Shown piece by piece: positions 28,009 to 39,301 of a DNA stretch of 64,000 nucleotides. The notes beneath the pieces are model-generated. The model was not told where the DNA came from. It ran no database searches and saw only the letters and a program-made list of their open reading frames with translations. The stretch's first letter is position 1. Every line of letters begins with the position of its first letter. The position numbers and the translations under genes are program-made. The DNA is from Bicyclus anynana (lineage: Eukaryota; Arthropoda; Insecta; Lepidoptera; Nymphalidae), in contig NC_069109.1 in the NCBI RefSeq assembly GCF_947172395.1, positions 1,706,897 to 1,770,896 of the forward strand. The letters are read 5' to 3'.

Positions 28009-31000
28009 GTCTGTTTATTATGTTTTTATTTGAGAACTTAGATGAAGTGCCAAGATATATTTATACTTGCATGTGAGTATAATTTACAATGTTGATAATG
28101 TAAATCAAGGAAAGGCTAAATCATTATATCATTACTTACATGCAATCAGTTCTGTAGAAATAACTGTTGGTATATGGTTGGTATACAGATGTGCATGATA
28201 TGCCTGGACTCTGACAGCAAGCTGTCTCTAATGAGTAAACACAAGTTGGAGGAGGCATATGAACAGCTGACTGGGCTGTCTGTGAGTTGACAACTTCATT
28301 GGCCATTTGACTACATTTTTCATTTTTAATATTTAAATTATGTTTATAGTAGATCAATTGAGTAGAAGTTACTGTATATGTGATGACTGCTTTTGGAGTT
28401 ACGAGTTTATCTTTGCAGTACTGCTGATTGCTTAAAAATACGCCATACTCATTTTTATCCAATAAAATTTTATAACCTTGGTTTTACAGAAAGAATTTTC
28501 ATCATATGTATTAATTAGCTATTACACACTTCTTTTTTTTGTTCTATTGATCTCATGCAATCAGTAAATGCACTATGAGCAGAGGAGTTATAGGGAGATT
28601 TGGCAGTTAGAAGCAACTTTCCCCAGCGGGAGAAGCTCCACATATGTATATGTATGTCATATGTGGCTTTCAATCAAGAATTTGCTGTCAAGCGTCGAAT
28701 CACCTGTGGTATCGTTAACTAGACAGCCAGCTGATTCAGATGATTTCTGAGTCTGTCTTAGTATTTGTTGACATTTGTAAGTGTTTGTGAATTTCTGGTA
28801 TTTGTAGAAACCACCACAATTTTGACATTTGTTTCATTTAATTTTTAAAACCCTATTGTGTGCAGTTGTTTCAGTTGTGTCGTCGAGGAAACTTGAAGCA
28901 AACGCTCTGTGTGATGTGTGCTCAGAGATTGATCAACTTCAGCAGATTTAGAGACTTGAGCTTGAGAGCCCATTCACTGCTGACGGACTCAGTTGAACAA
29001 CATGCATCAGTGAGTACTTCCTCCCTATAGTAGTAGCCTCCCTCCTTATAGGGCAGGGGATAGCTTTCCAACTCCGGGCTGAGTAGATATTCCAGGAGGG
29101 GAGCCAGGATTGGAACCCAGGAGCGTGTGATCCGAAGCCACATAGGCTAACTGCCGACACTAACACTGAGGGATGGGGCAGAAGGGAGTATTTAGTATTA
29201 ACTATTTCATTTATTTTTAAACCAGTACGCCTAGCATGCGACCAACGACAATCCGTAATTGTTAAGAGAAATAGCCAAAATGTTGACCAATGGCGGCGGA
29301 GTAGTCCCAGCTTCAACACAATGAAAGAGATAGCGATATATAGACATTTGTCTTGTACGAGATATGTCGTTTGGTTGCATGTTAGGCATTGTAATGTCTT
29401 GTTACTTTACTTGCTGATTTGATTGTTTGGTGTAACATTGACCTTGTTTCAGAATACTATACAACACAAAGAATTGATGAACTGCACAAGTGCACATCTG
29501 AAGTGTAATTTGACACAAACAACATTAGGAGCTAACCATTGTGACTTGTACATAGATCACACTGATGGAGTGGAATCTGTAGTGGGAGATGTTGCAACAG
29601 TTGTGGTGAAGAATGAAAACAGTTCTGACTCCATGTCGAGTGCTGATAACTTGGAATTGGCACAAGAAGATGGCAATCACATAGACAATTCCAACAATGA
29701 GTGTGCATCTGATGATGAATACTCTGACATGAGCATAGAGTTGGAGTCTAGGCTACTGGATGAAGCTATAAGTCAAGCTCTTCGTAGGAAAGCAGACCAT
29801 GTGGCCGCAACACAGAGTTCCATAAAGAGTGAAAGTGATATCTTCCAATGTGAATTTTGTTTTGAGGACTTTGTGCAAGAACTTGCATACAAGGAACATA
29901 TGAGCACGCATCTCCAGGTGACTACTCCACGGAGGTGCATCCTCCTCCTCTGCATATCTATCATACAATAGGGTACTCCACTCAAATGTACCTTGCTTGA
30001 AAACCATAGTTTTCAATTAAAAAAACTAGTAAACAAAACTTACTTGGCCTAACGGCAATCTTCAATCATGGTGGATTACTTTTGACATTATTGAAGTCTG
30101 AAGAAAATACAATATACTTTTTAACATTAATAAAAAAAACAAATAGCCTATTGACTTAATGGATTGACAGACTGAGTGTGAATGAGTTTTGTGTTTCGCA
30201 GAGTGCTGCCAGCGAAACTGCATGTGCGTCGTTGCAAGTGTGCGAGCCTCGTGCAGCTGTGAGCCGCAGCTGTGACTCACTCGTGCTGCAGAACAAGTCA
30301 GTATACAACAACACTGCATGTGCTGCATCACAAGTGTGCGAGCCTCGTGCAGCTGTGAGCCGCAGCTGTGACTCACTCGTGCTGCAGAACAAGTCAGTAT
30401 ACAACGACACTGCATGTGCTGCATCACAAGTGTGCGAGCCTCGTGCAGCTGTGAGCCGCAGCTGTGACTCACTCGTGCTGCAGAACAAGTCAGTATACAA
30501 CGACACTGCATGTGTTGCATCACAAGTGTGCGAGCCTCGTGCAGCTGTGAGCCGCAGCTGTGACTCACTCGTGCTGCAGAACAAGTCAGTATACAACGAC
30601 ACTGCATGTGCTGCATCACAAGTGTGCGAGCCTCGTGCAGCTGTGAGCCGCAGCTGTGACTCACTCGTGCTGCAGAACAAGTCAGTATACAACGACACTG
30701 CATGTGCTGCATCACAAGTGTGCGAGCCTCGTGCAGCTGTGAGCCGCAGCTGTGACTCACTCGTGCTGCAGAACAAGTCAGTATACAACGACACTGCATG
30801 TGCTGCATCACAAGTGTGCGAGCCTCGTGCAGCTGTGAGCCGCAGCTGTGACTCACTCGTGCTGCAGAACAAGTCAGTATACAACGACACTGCATGTGCT
30901 GCATCACAAGTGTGCGAGCCTCGTGCAGCTGTGAGCCGCAGCTGTGACTCACTCGTGCTGCAGAACAAGTCAGTATACAACGACACTGCATGTGCTGCAT

Positions 31001-34000
31001 CACAAGTGTGCGAGCCTCGTGCAGCTGTGAGCCGCAGCTGTGACTCACTCGTGCTGCAGAACAAGTCAGTATACAACGACACTGCATGTGCTGCATCACA
31101 AGTGTGCGAGCCTCGTGCAGCTGTGAGCCGCAGCTGTGACTCACTCGTGCTGCAGAACAAGTCAGTATACAACGACACTGCATGTGCTGCATCACAAGTG
31201 TGCGAGCCTCGTGCAGCTGTGAGCCGCAGCTGTGACTCACTCGTGCTGCAGAACAAGTCAGTATACAACGACACTGCATGTGCTGCATCACAAGTGTGCG
31301 AGCCTCGTGCAGCTGTGAGCCGCAGCTGTGACTCACTCGTGCTGCAGAACAAGTCAGTATACAACGACACTGCATGTGCTGCATCACAAGTGTGCGAGCC
31401 TCGTGCAGCTGTGAGCCGCAGCTGTGACTCACTCGTGCTGCAGAACAAGTCAGTATACAACGACACTGCATGTGCTGCATCACAAGTGTGCGAGCCTCGT
31501 GCAGCTGTGAGCCGCAGCTGTGACTCACTCGTGCTGCAGAACAAGTCAGTATACAACGACACTGCATGTGCTGCATCACAAGTGTGCGAGCCTCGTGCAG
31601 CTGTGAGCCGCAGCTGTGACTCACTCGTGCTGCAGAACAAGTCAGTATACAACGACACTGCATGTGCTGCATCACAAGTGTGCGAGCCTCGTGCAGCTGT
31701 GAGCCGCAGCTGTGACTCACTCGTGCTGCAGAACAAGTCAGTATACAACGACACTGCATGTGCTGCATCACAAGTGTGCGAGCCTCGTGCAGCTGTGAAC
31801 CGCAGCTGTGACTCACTTGTGCTGCAGAACAAGTCAGTATACAACGACACTGCATGTGCTGCATCACAAGTGTGCGAGCCTCGTGCAGCTGTGAGCCGCA
31901 GCTGTGACTCACTCGTGCTGCAGAACAAGTCAGTATACAACGACACTGCATGTGCTGCATCACAAGTGTGCGAGCCTCGTGCAGCTGTGAGCCGCAGCTG
32001 TGACTCACTCGTGCTGCAGAACAAGTCAGTATACAACGACACTGCATGTGCTGCATCACAAGTGTGCGAGCCTCGTGCAGCTGTGAGCCGCAGCTGTGAC
32101 TCACTCGTGCTGCAGAACAAGTCAGTATACAACGACACTGCATGTGCTGCATCACAAGTGTGCGAGCCTCGTGCAGCTGTGAGCCGCAGCTGTGACTCAC
32201 TCGTGCTGCAGAACAAGTCAGTATACAACGACACTGCATGTGCTGCATCACAAGTGTGCGAGCCTCGTGCAGCTGTGAGCCGCAGCTGTGACTCACTCGT
32301 GCTGCAGAACAAGTCAGTATACAACGACACTGCATGTGCTGCATCACAAGTGTGCGAGCCTCGTGCAGCTGTGAGCCGCAGCTGTGACTCACTCGTGCTG
32401 CAGAACAAGTCAGTATACAACGACACTGCATGTGCTGCATCACAAGTGTGCGAGCCTCGTGCAGCTGTGAGCCGCAGCTGTGACTCACTCGTGCTGCAGA
32501 ACAAGTCAGTATACAACGACACTGCATGTGCTGCATCACAAGTGTGCGAGCCTCGTGCAGCTGTGAGCCGCAGCTGTGACTCACTCGTGCTGCAGAACAA
32601 GTCAGTATACAACGACACTGCATGTGCTGCATCACTCGTGCTGCAGAACAAGTCTGAGACAATGTGCTCTGAGTGTTCCGGTCTGCTGCCGGTGTAGTTA
32701 CAGGCCCATGAGGCTTGACACCTACGCCTCAGGTCGTTCCTGTTCCTTGTTGCACGCCTGCCAAGTGTGGCTCTGTTTAAGGCGACGGTGTTCCACTCAC
32801 CATAAGGTGGACCATCTATCTCGGCCATTCATTTAAAATAATAAACAAAAATAAAATAAAATTCAGTTACTTAAAATATAAACTGACACACAGCCAATCG
32901 TTCAGACCCGTGAGTTATTGTGGCTGAACTTGCGTTGAGTGCTAGCAAACTCACATTCTGCTGCTATGTTTCACAGAACAGGAAGTCAGAAGCTGAATGA
33001 TGACCCTCCCCCGTCTGCAGACTGCGCTCAGGCTTTAGGTAAGTGACGAGCAGGGCAGGACAATAGTCTAACGGCCGGGGATCGAACCCTGCACCTCTGG
33101 CCCTGTAAAGTCGCGGGAGTGACGTTCAGGCGCACAGATAGTAGCAGTAGAGCTGTCGCAAAGGTTTGTCGGAGTCAATTATAAGAAGAATGTGTTGTTT
33201 CAGTGGCTCCACTGTCCGCGAGACTTGCGGCAAACAACGATAACAAAGTGCAGGCAACTGAAGAAGCAGGTGCGATCCAGAAAAGCGAACAAATCCTTGA
33301 AACTAACATTGACGAACTGGACAAGCGATCATCTCAGAGCGGCACCAAACCGTACACAGATATAAATAGATTCACAAATTGTGTAGTCCAGTTATACGAC
33401 ATATTCAAGAAACCCAAACAAGCTGTACCAGATGAGAAACCACGCGTGAGAATCCACACTGCTGCCAAGCCTTACTCTTGTCAGATATTGAACTATAAAT
33501 GTGCACCAACAAGTCGAATATTGAAACACAAGATGACCCACACTGGAGAAAAGCCATTTTCTTGTGATATATGTAATTACAAATGTGCGCAAAAAAGTAA
33601 TTTATTAAAGCATATTAAAACCCATACTGGTGAAAAGCTATTTACCTGTGATATATGCAATTACAAATGTGCACTGAAAGGTTATTTATTAGACCATATT
33701 AAAACTCACACTGATGAAAAACCATTTTCCTGTGAAATATGCCATTACAAATGTGCACGTATAGGTGTTTTATTACAGCATATTAAAACCCACACTGGTG
33801 AAAAGCCGTTTTCTTGTGAGATATGCAAATACAAATGTGCGCGAAAAAGTAATTTATTAAGGCATATGAAAACTCATACTGGTGAAAAGCCATTTACCTG
33901 TGAGATATGCAATCACAAATGTGCGCAAAAAAGTAATTTATTAAAGCATATTAAAACCCACACTGGCGAAAAGCCATTTTCTTGTGATATATGTAATTAC

Positions 34001-34747
34001 AAATGTGCGCGAAAAGGTCATTTATTAAGGCATATTAAAACCCATACTCGTGAAAAGCCATTTACCTGTGAGATATGCAATTACAAATGTGCGCAAAAAA
34101 GTAATTTATTAAAGCATATTAAAACCCATACTGGTGAAAAGCCATTTACCTGTGAGATATGCAATTACAAATGTGCACTGAAAGGTAATTTATTAAAACA
34201 TATTAAAACTCACACTGGTGAAAAGCCATTTTCCTGTGAAATATGCCATTACAAATGTGCACTGAAAGGTTATTTATTAGACCATATTAAAACTCACACT
34301 GGTGAAAAGCCATTTTCCTGTGAAATATGCAATTATAAAAGTGCACGAAAAAGTGATTTATTAAGACACAAGATAACCCACACTGGTGTAAAGCCATTTA
34401 CCTGTGAGATATGCCATTACAAATGTGCACTGAAAAGTCATTTATTACTGCATATTAAAACCCACACTAGTGAAAAGCCATTTTCCTGTGACATATGCAA
34501 TTACAAATGTGCACTGAAAGGTTATTTATTAGACCATATTAAAACTCACACTGGTGAAAAGCCATTTTCCTGTGAAATATGCAATTATAAAAGTGCACGA
34601 AAAAGTGATTTATTAAGACACAAGATAACCCACACTGGTGCAAAGCCATTTTCCTGTGACATATGCAATTACAAATGCGCCCGTAAAGATAATTTATTAC
34701 AGCATATTAAAATCCACACGGGTGAAAAGCCATTTGAATGTGATTGA
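27038..34747 (+). CDS. Gene C: THAP + ZAD + C2H2 protein with internal repeat array
   Basis: Proposed exons: 27038-27117, 27834-28008 (THAP), 28189-28281, 28866-29009 (ZAD), 29453-29917 (acidic linker, finger), 30202 to about 32672 (96-bp array), 32977-33038, 33204-34747 (15 fingers). Phases agree through exon 5. Exon 6's donor is uncertain: exon 7 must start in phase 2, and GTGTTC at 32673 would give that, but it is weak. Skipping the array would break phase with both downstream exons. If all exons are used the product is about 1677 aa. Expected role: nuclear DNA-binding protein with THAP and finger modules and ZAD-mediated dimerisation. Alternative: two genes, one ending at TAG 32695, the other beginning near 33204. 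Confidence 0.65.
28189..29009 (+). CDS. Gene C exons 3-4: ZAD domain
   Basis: Exon 28189-28281 (93 nt) encodes MCMICLDSDSKLSLMSKHKL ending LTGLS. Exon 28866-29009 encodes LCVMCAQRLINFSRFRDLSL. The Cys pairs and the 93-nt length match genes B and E. A second in-frame acceptor 9 bp downstream (28875) is equally possible. Confidence 0.87.
29453..29917 (+). CDS. Gene C exon 5: acidic linker and finger
   Basis: 465 nt, phase 0, acceptor CCTTGTTTCAG, donor CAG/GTGACT. Ser/Asp/Glu-rich stretch (ENSSDSMSSADNLELAQ, SDDEYSDMSIELESRL) then finger FQCEFCFEDFVQELAYKEHM..H. Confidence 0.8.
30238..32637 (+). repeat. 25-copy 96-bp minisatellite, open in frame with gene C
   Basis: Units start GTGTGCGAGCC every 96 bp from 30238 to 32542. 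Only about four single-base differences are visible across 2.4 kb. On + the 32-residue unit contains VCEPRAAVSRSCDSLVLQNK and continues SVYNDTACAASQ; no stop occurs from the acceptor at 30202 to TAG 32695. Two minus-strand frames are open too, because 96 is a multiple of 3. The unit's end (ACTGCATGTGC...CAAGTG) matches the exon's first bases, so it arose from the exon start. No known domain. Confidence 0.9.
32977..33038 (+). CDS. Gene C candidate small exon 7
   Basis: 62 nt between TGTTTCACAG and GTAAGT, open in one frame (TGSQKLNDDPPPSADCAQAL), ending in phase 1 so that G + TG forms Val at the start of the next exon. The incoming phase must be 2. Confidence 0.6.
33204..34747 (+). CDS. Gene C last exon: 15 tandem C2H2 fingers
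   Basis: After TTGTTTCAG, a 90-residue spacer and then 15 fingers of 28 residues with linkers like THTGEKPF. Unusually uniform type C-x2-C-N/H-Y-K-C-A-x-K-x3-LL-x-H-x3-H. Finger 1 has lost the second Cys (SCQILNYKC). Fingers 11 and 14 have Ser in the extra Cys position (YKSARKSDLLRH). Fingers 10-12 and 13-15 look like a recent three-finger duplication. The frame stops at TGA 34745 four residues into finger 16. Confidence 0.9.
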
Positions 34748-34826
34748 TATATGTAATTGTAAATTAGCGCGAAAAAGTGAGTTATTACTACATATGAGAA
34801 CCCATATGTGCAATTGTAAGAAATAA
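34748..34826 (+). pseudogene. Out-of-frame remnant of a 16th finger
   Basis: The finger sequence continues in another frame (ICNCKLARKSELLLHMRTH) before its own stop at 34824. Compared with sister fingers, two extra bases (TG) after TGTGAT near 34745 explain the shift and the premature stop. Confidence 0.8.
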
Positions 34827-34838
34827 CAGAGTCATGTA

Positions 34839-35215
34839 CGAGGAGCGTTCAATAAATTCTCGTTGTCGGGATGATGTTACTAACGATGGGTAGTTTCATT
34901 ATCTCATTAGCTAAGACACTCTTTAAAGGTATAAATATAAAAATTCATTAAATTATCTTCATTAGCATTTAAGTTATCATAACGCAAACTAAGATGACCG
35001 ATTCTACAATGTTGAAAAAATTCCTTAAAAAACAAGGAAAATTTCAAAAGTAATTTACGAAGAAATGGTAGCTGTTTATCAAGATTCTGCTCCTTCATTA
35101 TCCACTGCTCAGAAGTGGTCTAGTGAATTCAAACGGGGTAGAGAGAGTATTGAAGACGACCCCTGTCCCGGTGCGAAAATGAAAATGAAGAAAATGTGAC
35201 ACCAGAAAGGGTTAA
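34839..35215 (+). mobile_element. Mariner-family transposon fragment
   Basis: Starts at a TA with the inverted-repeat-like CGAGGAGCGTTCAATAAA. A broken frame encodes EEMVAVYQDSAPSLSTAQKW then SSEFKRGRESIEDDP, the mariner transposase N-terminal region. The DD34D catalytic half and 3' repeat are absent. Confidence 0.85.
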
Positions 35216-35689
35216 AGCAGAGTTTCTCAAACTTTTTTGTGTCTTAGAGCCCTTGCCATGTTTTTCCGTGTTGGGTAGACCCCTACTTATTTGATATTGA
35301 TTTTCTGTATCCTACAACTTACACAATTTTATAAACATATATAATAGATTTTTTACTTCATAGTTACTTTTGAAATAATGTATGTTTTGATATTATAAGA
35401 TAATATGATGTAAAAAATAGGTACTATCAGTGTATATGTGTTATGATCCACTATCGTGGAAACCATTTTCATTTAATGAACCCCCAATTTTTTTTTCGCT
35501 GACATAGACCCCTTGCAGTTTGTCATAGACCCCTAGGGGTCGACATAAACCACTTTGGGAATCTCTCCTCGGGAGGGTATGTGGCACTCGCCGGCACCAG
35601 GAAGTCCAGAATGTCCACTAGAACCCAGCGCAAACCTCCTCGTCTTATATGAAGCAGCAAAGGATCGAATGGGATATATATATATTTTT
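35216..35689. other. Non-coding repeat-like segment
   Basis: CAGAGTTTCTCAAACTTTTT ... TAGACCCCTAGGGGTC resembles a DNA-transposon end; a partial relative is near 52640 (CCTAGGGGTCTGTGGC). No ORF. Confidence 0.4.
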
Positions 35690-36012
35690 TTTATTCTTTT
35701 CAAGTTAGCCCTTGACTACAATCTCACCTGATGGTAAGTCATGATGCAGTCTAAGATGGAAGCGGGCTAACTTGTTAGGAGGAGGATGAAAATCCACACC
35801 CCTTTTTCGGTTTCTACACGACATCGTACCGGAACGCTAAATCGTTTGGCGGTACGTCTTTGCCGGTAGGTTGGTAACTAGCTACGGCCGAAGACTCCCA
35901 CCAGCCAGACCTGGACCAATTAAGAAAATCTCAATCGACCCAGCCGGGCATCGAACCCAGGACCTCCGTCTTGTAAGTCCACTGCGCATACCACTGCGCC
36001 ACGGAGCCCGTC
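35690..36012 (-). mobile_element. SINE family 1, full length
   Basis: Reverse orientation: tail CAAGTTAGCCCTTGACTAC, body, then ATCGAACCCAGGACCTCCG (B box) and CACTGCGCCACGGAG (A box). Confidence 0.85.
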
Positions 36013-36266
36013 GAATCCATGTTTATAAATATACTGCTGCAGTTTATTTTCCTAATACATTAATTACGTATGTTTTCTTGACCCTAATATTGCCTGGTAG
36101 AGATCGCTACTATGAAATAAATAATGCCTTTTGTAAAAAAATCCATGTATTAAATTGTTTTAATTCTTTGTATTTCATTTCTTTTATTTGTATTTAAATA
36201 TTTGTGATGTACAAATAAATAAAAATTTTATCTTAAAATTTAAATTAAAAAGCAGACATGCTATAC

Positions 36267-36571
36267 CACCATAATCAACCCATATTCGGCTCACTGCTGA
36301 GCTCGAGTCTCCTCTCAGATTGAGAGGGGTTAGGCCAATAATCCCCCACGGGGCCCAAAGCCGATTGGCAGACTTCACAGACGCAGAGAATTAAGAAAAA
36401 TTCTTTGGTTTCCTCACAATGTTATTTCTTCACCGTTTGAGACACGTGATATTTAATTTCCTAAAATGCACACAACTGAAAAGTTGAAGGTTCATGCCCC
36501 GGACTGGATTCGAATCATCGCCTTACGGATCGTAAGCAGAGGTCATATCCACTGGGCTATCACGGCTCTCG
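36267..36571 (-). mobile_element. SINE family 2, near full length
   Basis: On the minus strand a tRNA-like head reads AGCCCAGTGGATATGACC (A box) and GATTCGAATCCAGTC (B box), followed by CCGGGGCATGAACC and the body CACGTGTCTCAAACGGTG. Copies or fragments also occur at 38795, 51355, 53865 and 56225. Confidence 0.75.
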
Positions 36572-36805
36572 ACATGTAGCTTATATCCATATTTCTGTTC
36601 AGAAGCATGTATTTATTTAATTAGTCCGCCATATTGGATCTATATTAATATGAAGAGGTAAAGTATGTGAGGTTGTAGTGTATGTAATCTTTGGATCTAC
36701 TGAACTGATTCTGAAAAAAAATGGCTTCTGCTACTTTAGAATATCGTCGTTTGGCTAACTACGCGATGTCATCATAAAACTACTAGTTTATATAATCAGG
36801 AAATA

Positions 36806-37824
36806 TACTATGCACAAAAATTAAGGGAGCAGAAAAAAAAATCCAAATTTTTGGGGGATTTTCAACAGGCTGTAACTTATACAAAAATGGTCGTACAGCA
36901 AAAAAATAAAAAGCAAATTGTAGCTCTAAGTGTTTAGTTTTTGGATCTGAGTTTGAAAATTTTTTTTTGAAAATATTTTTCGAGTAATCATAAGAAAACC
37001 ACCAAAAAAAATTGAATAAAATCTCTACAAGGATTGGCAATTGAATTTTGAAAAAAAAAATTTTTTTCAATCATTACATGAATTTGAAAAAGCATCCAAA
37101 AAAGGGCTTTTTGTCGTTTTTTGGAAAATCAAGCGCCCAATCAAAAATATTGCGGAAACCACTGACGTTAAGTGTGCCTTTTACTGTTCAATATACCCAT
37201 AAAAACCCTACAAAGTTTCAATTCAATCCAGCCAACCGTTTTTTTTTCCCACTTGATCGAATTTTTAAAAAATTAAAGGAGCAAGAATTTCGCTCTGAAA
37301 ATGTCATAATTTTTTTTTTTGTTTTAATTTTTCAAGTCACTAATACAGAATTGAGAGAAAAATTAAAAAAATTTTTTTTTTATTTTTGATTAAAATTATG
37401 ACATTTTCAGAGCGAAATTCTTAATTTTTGTAATCAAAGACAAAATGATCTTTTTCCATTCAAACATCGATATCTCAGCGAGAAATGCTCGTATCGAGAT
37501 TTAAAAAAAACGAAATTAAATCTGAATAAACAAGCTATCCGGTCCATATGGAGGTTGAGTCGAAAAAATTTTTTCCACGTCCGTAGATTTAAAAAAAACT
37601 CAAAAAAATTTCGAAAATTTTTTTTTCGGTGGTTTACTTATGATTACTCGAAAAATATTTTCAAAAAAAGATTTTCAAACTCAGATCCAAAAACTAAACA
37701 CTTAGAGCTACAATTTGCTTTTTATTTTTTTGCTGTACGACCATTTTTGTATAAGTTACAGCCTGTTGAAAATCCCCCAAAAATTTGGATTTTTTTTCTG
37801 CTCCCTTAATTTTTGTGCATAGTA
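36806..37824. mobile_element. Long-TIR DNA element flanked by TA
   Basis: 1015 bp between TA dinucleotides. Ends CTATGCACAAAAATTAAGGG ... CCCTTAATTTTTGTGCATAG, with inverted arms of roughly 200-230 bp and only scattered mismatches. A second internal inverted repeat surrounds ATGACATTTTCAGAGCG (about 37290-37420). No transposase. TA target and ends fit the Tc1/mariner superfamily. Confidence 0.8.
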
Positions 37825-38110
37825 TATATGTTTTAACATATTTGCGTGTTTCATTAAAATGATAATTTTTAAATATTGGGTAACTTTTCCATCACTGGTA
37901 ACTGGTTAAGTGTTTATTATAGTCATCGATCTCCTATTAAAAAGTGGATGCACAATCAGCGACCAAAAAACGTCCCCACTCAATGAGTGCCAAACACAAC
38001 TTCTTGGCACTCAATTCATGTAGTCGCATTTGCAAATTCAACTCAATGCATAAGGTTGAATTTGGGATTTTATTGAATATTGGACTATATTTAAAGTCCT
38101 TTATTTATAA

Positions 38111-38413
38111 CTAGCGGACGCCCGCGACTTCGTCCGCGTGAAACCCTACTACTACCCTTGCCACTACCCTACTCAACCCTACCTTACCCCTACCCTACCC
38201 CGACCCTGTATGAAGAATAATTGTACCAAGTTTTGTTAAAATCCGTCGAGTAGTTTTTGTTTCTATAAAGAACATACAGACAGACAGACAGACAAAAATT
38301 TTACTGATTGCATTTTTGGCATCAGTATCGACCACTAATCACCCCCTGATAGTTATTTTGGAAATATATTTCATGTACAGAATTGACCTCTCTACAGATT
38401 TATTATAAGTGTA
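38111..38413 (-). mobile_element. Helitron-like repeat with C-rich array
   Basis: Starts CTAGCGGACGCCCGCGACTT, then a CCCTACCCTA-type array (38140-38215), then AACTACTCGACGG in reverse and CAGACAGACAGACAG; ends near TTATTATAAGTGTAGAT. Confidence 0.7.
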
Positions 38414-38794
38414 GATTTTCTTTACCAATAATTCTAAAACTGTCAAAGCAAAATTGGCCAGTTTTTAAGTTAAATTTTCTACAAGATTGTGCGTCCTTTT
38501 ATTATAAGAGGTCAATGATTATGGTAATCTATCTATGGCTCTACCAAAGAATGTATTAGGTTCAAGAAATTTATATACAAATAAAAAAAACTGGAACCCA
38601 TAGATTAAAATAGATATAAAATAAAACAAAGATCCATTTACAAATACTTATATTTCATTTTATCTTGGACTATGTTATGTAAGTACATTTTTTTTAAATA
38701 TTACTTATTGAAAATTTCATAATACATAATTGACTTCATAACACCTATATTTTTAAAGTTAAAATAATATCATGTAGGTATAAAATTAATTATC

Positions 38795-39098
38795 ATCATT
38801 ATCATTAAAAACCCATACACGGCTCGCTGTTGAGCTCGAGTCTCCTCTCAGAATGAGAGAGGTTAGGCCAATAGTCCACCACGCTGGCCCAATGCGGATT
38901 GGCAGACTTCACACATGCAGAGAATTGAGAAAATTCTCTGGTATGCAGGTTTCCTCACGATGTTTTCCTTCACCGTTTGAGACACGTGATATTCAATTTT
39001 AGCACACAACTGAAAAGTTGGAAGCGCATGCCCCGGACCGGATTCAAACCTACGCCCTCCAGATCGACGGCATATCCACTGGGCTCTCTCGGCTGTCA
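38795..39098 (-). mobile_element. SINE family 2
   Basis: Same organisation as 36267-36571, with head remnants CATGCCCCGGACCGGATTC and CCACTGGGCTCTCTCGGCTG at the right. Confidence 0.75.
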
Positions 39099-39301
39099 GT
39101 TACACGTCACGTTTTTGCTGTTTCTGTCTGGAAATGAAATTTTTTTGTTAGTTTAACAAACATTCAAAGTAAGTTTTAAGTCGATTGGGGGTAGACGCTT
39201 AGTCGTCGCGTGGTGCGTACGAGACAATCGTCATGAACAGGCGCGACGTCATAGCGACGAGCAGTAACCAGGGAGTTAATAAAAATTTTAATAAAAAAAA
39301 T

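Noticed and set aside
30062..32828. Two long minus-strand ORFs (866 and 890 codons) over the 96-bp array
   Set aside because: A 96-bp unit without stops keeps any frame open for the whole array. The + frame is the one joined to exon-like acceptor and gene C context.
33214..33592. Minus-strand ORF over the gene C finger exon (33392-33592)
   Set aside because: Antisense shadow of finger-coding sequence.
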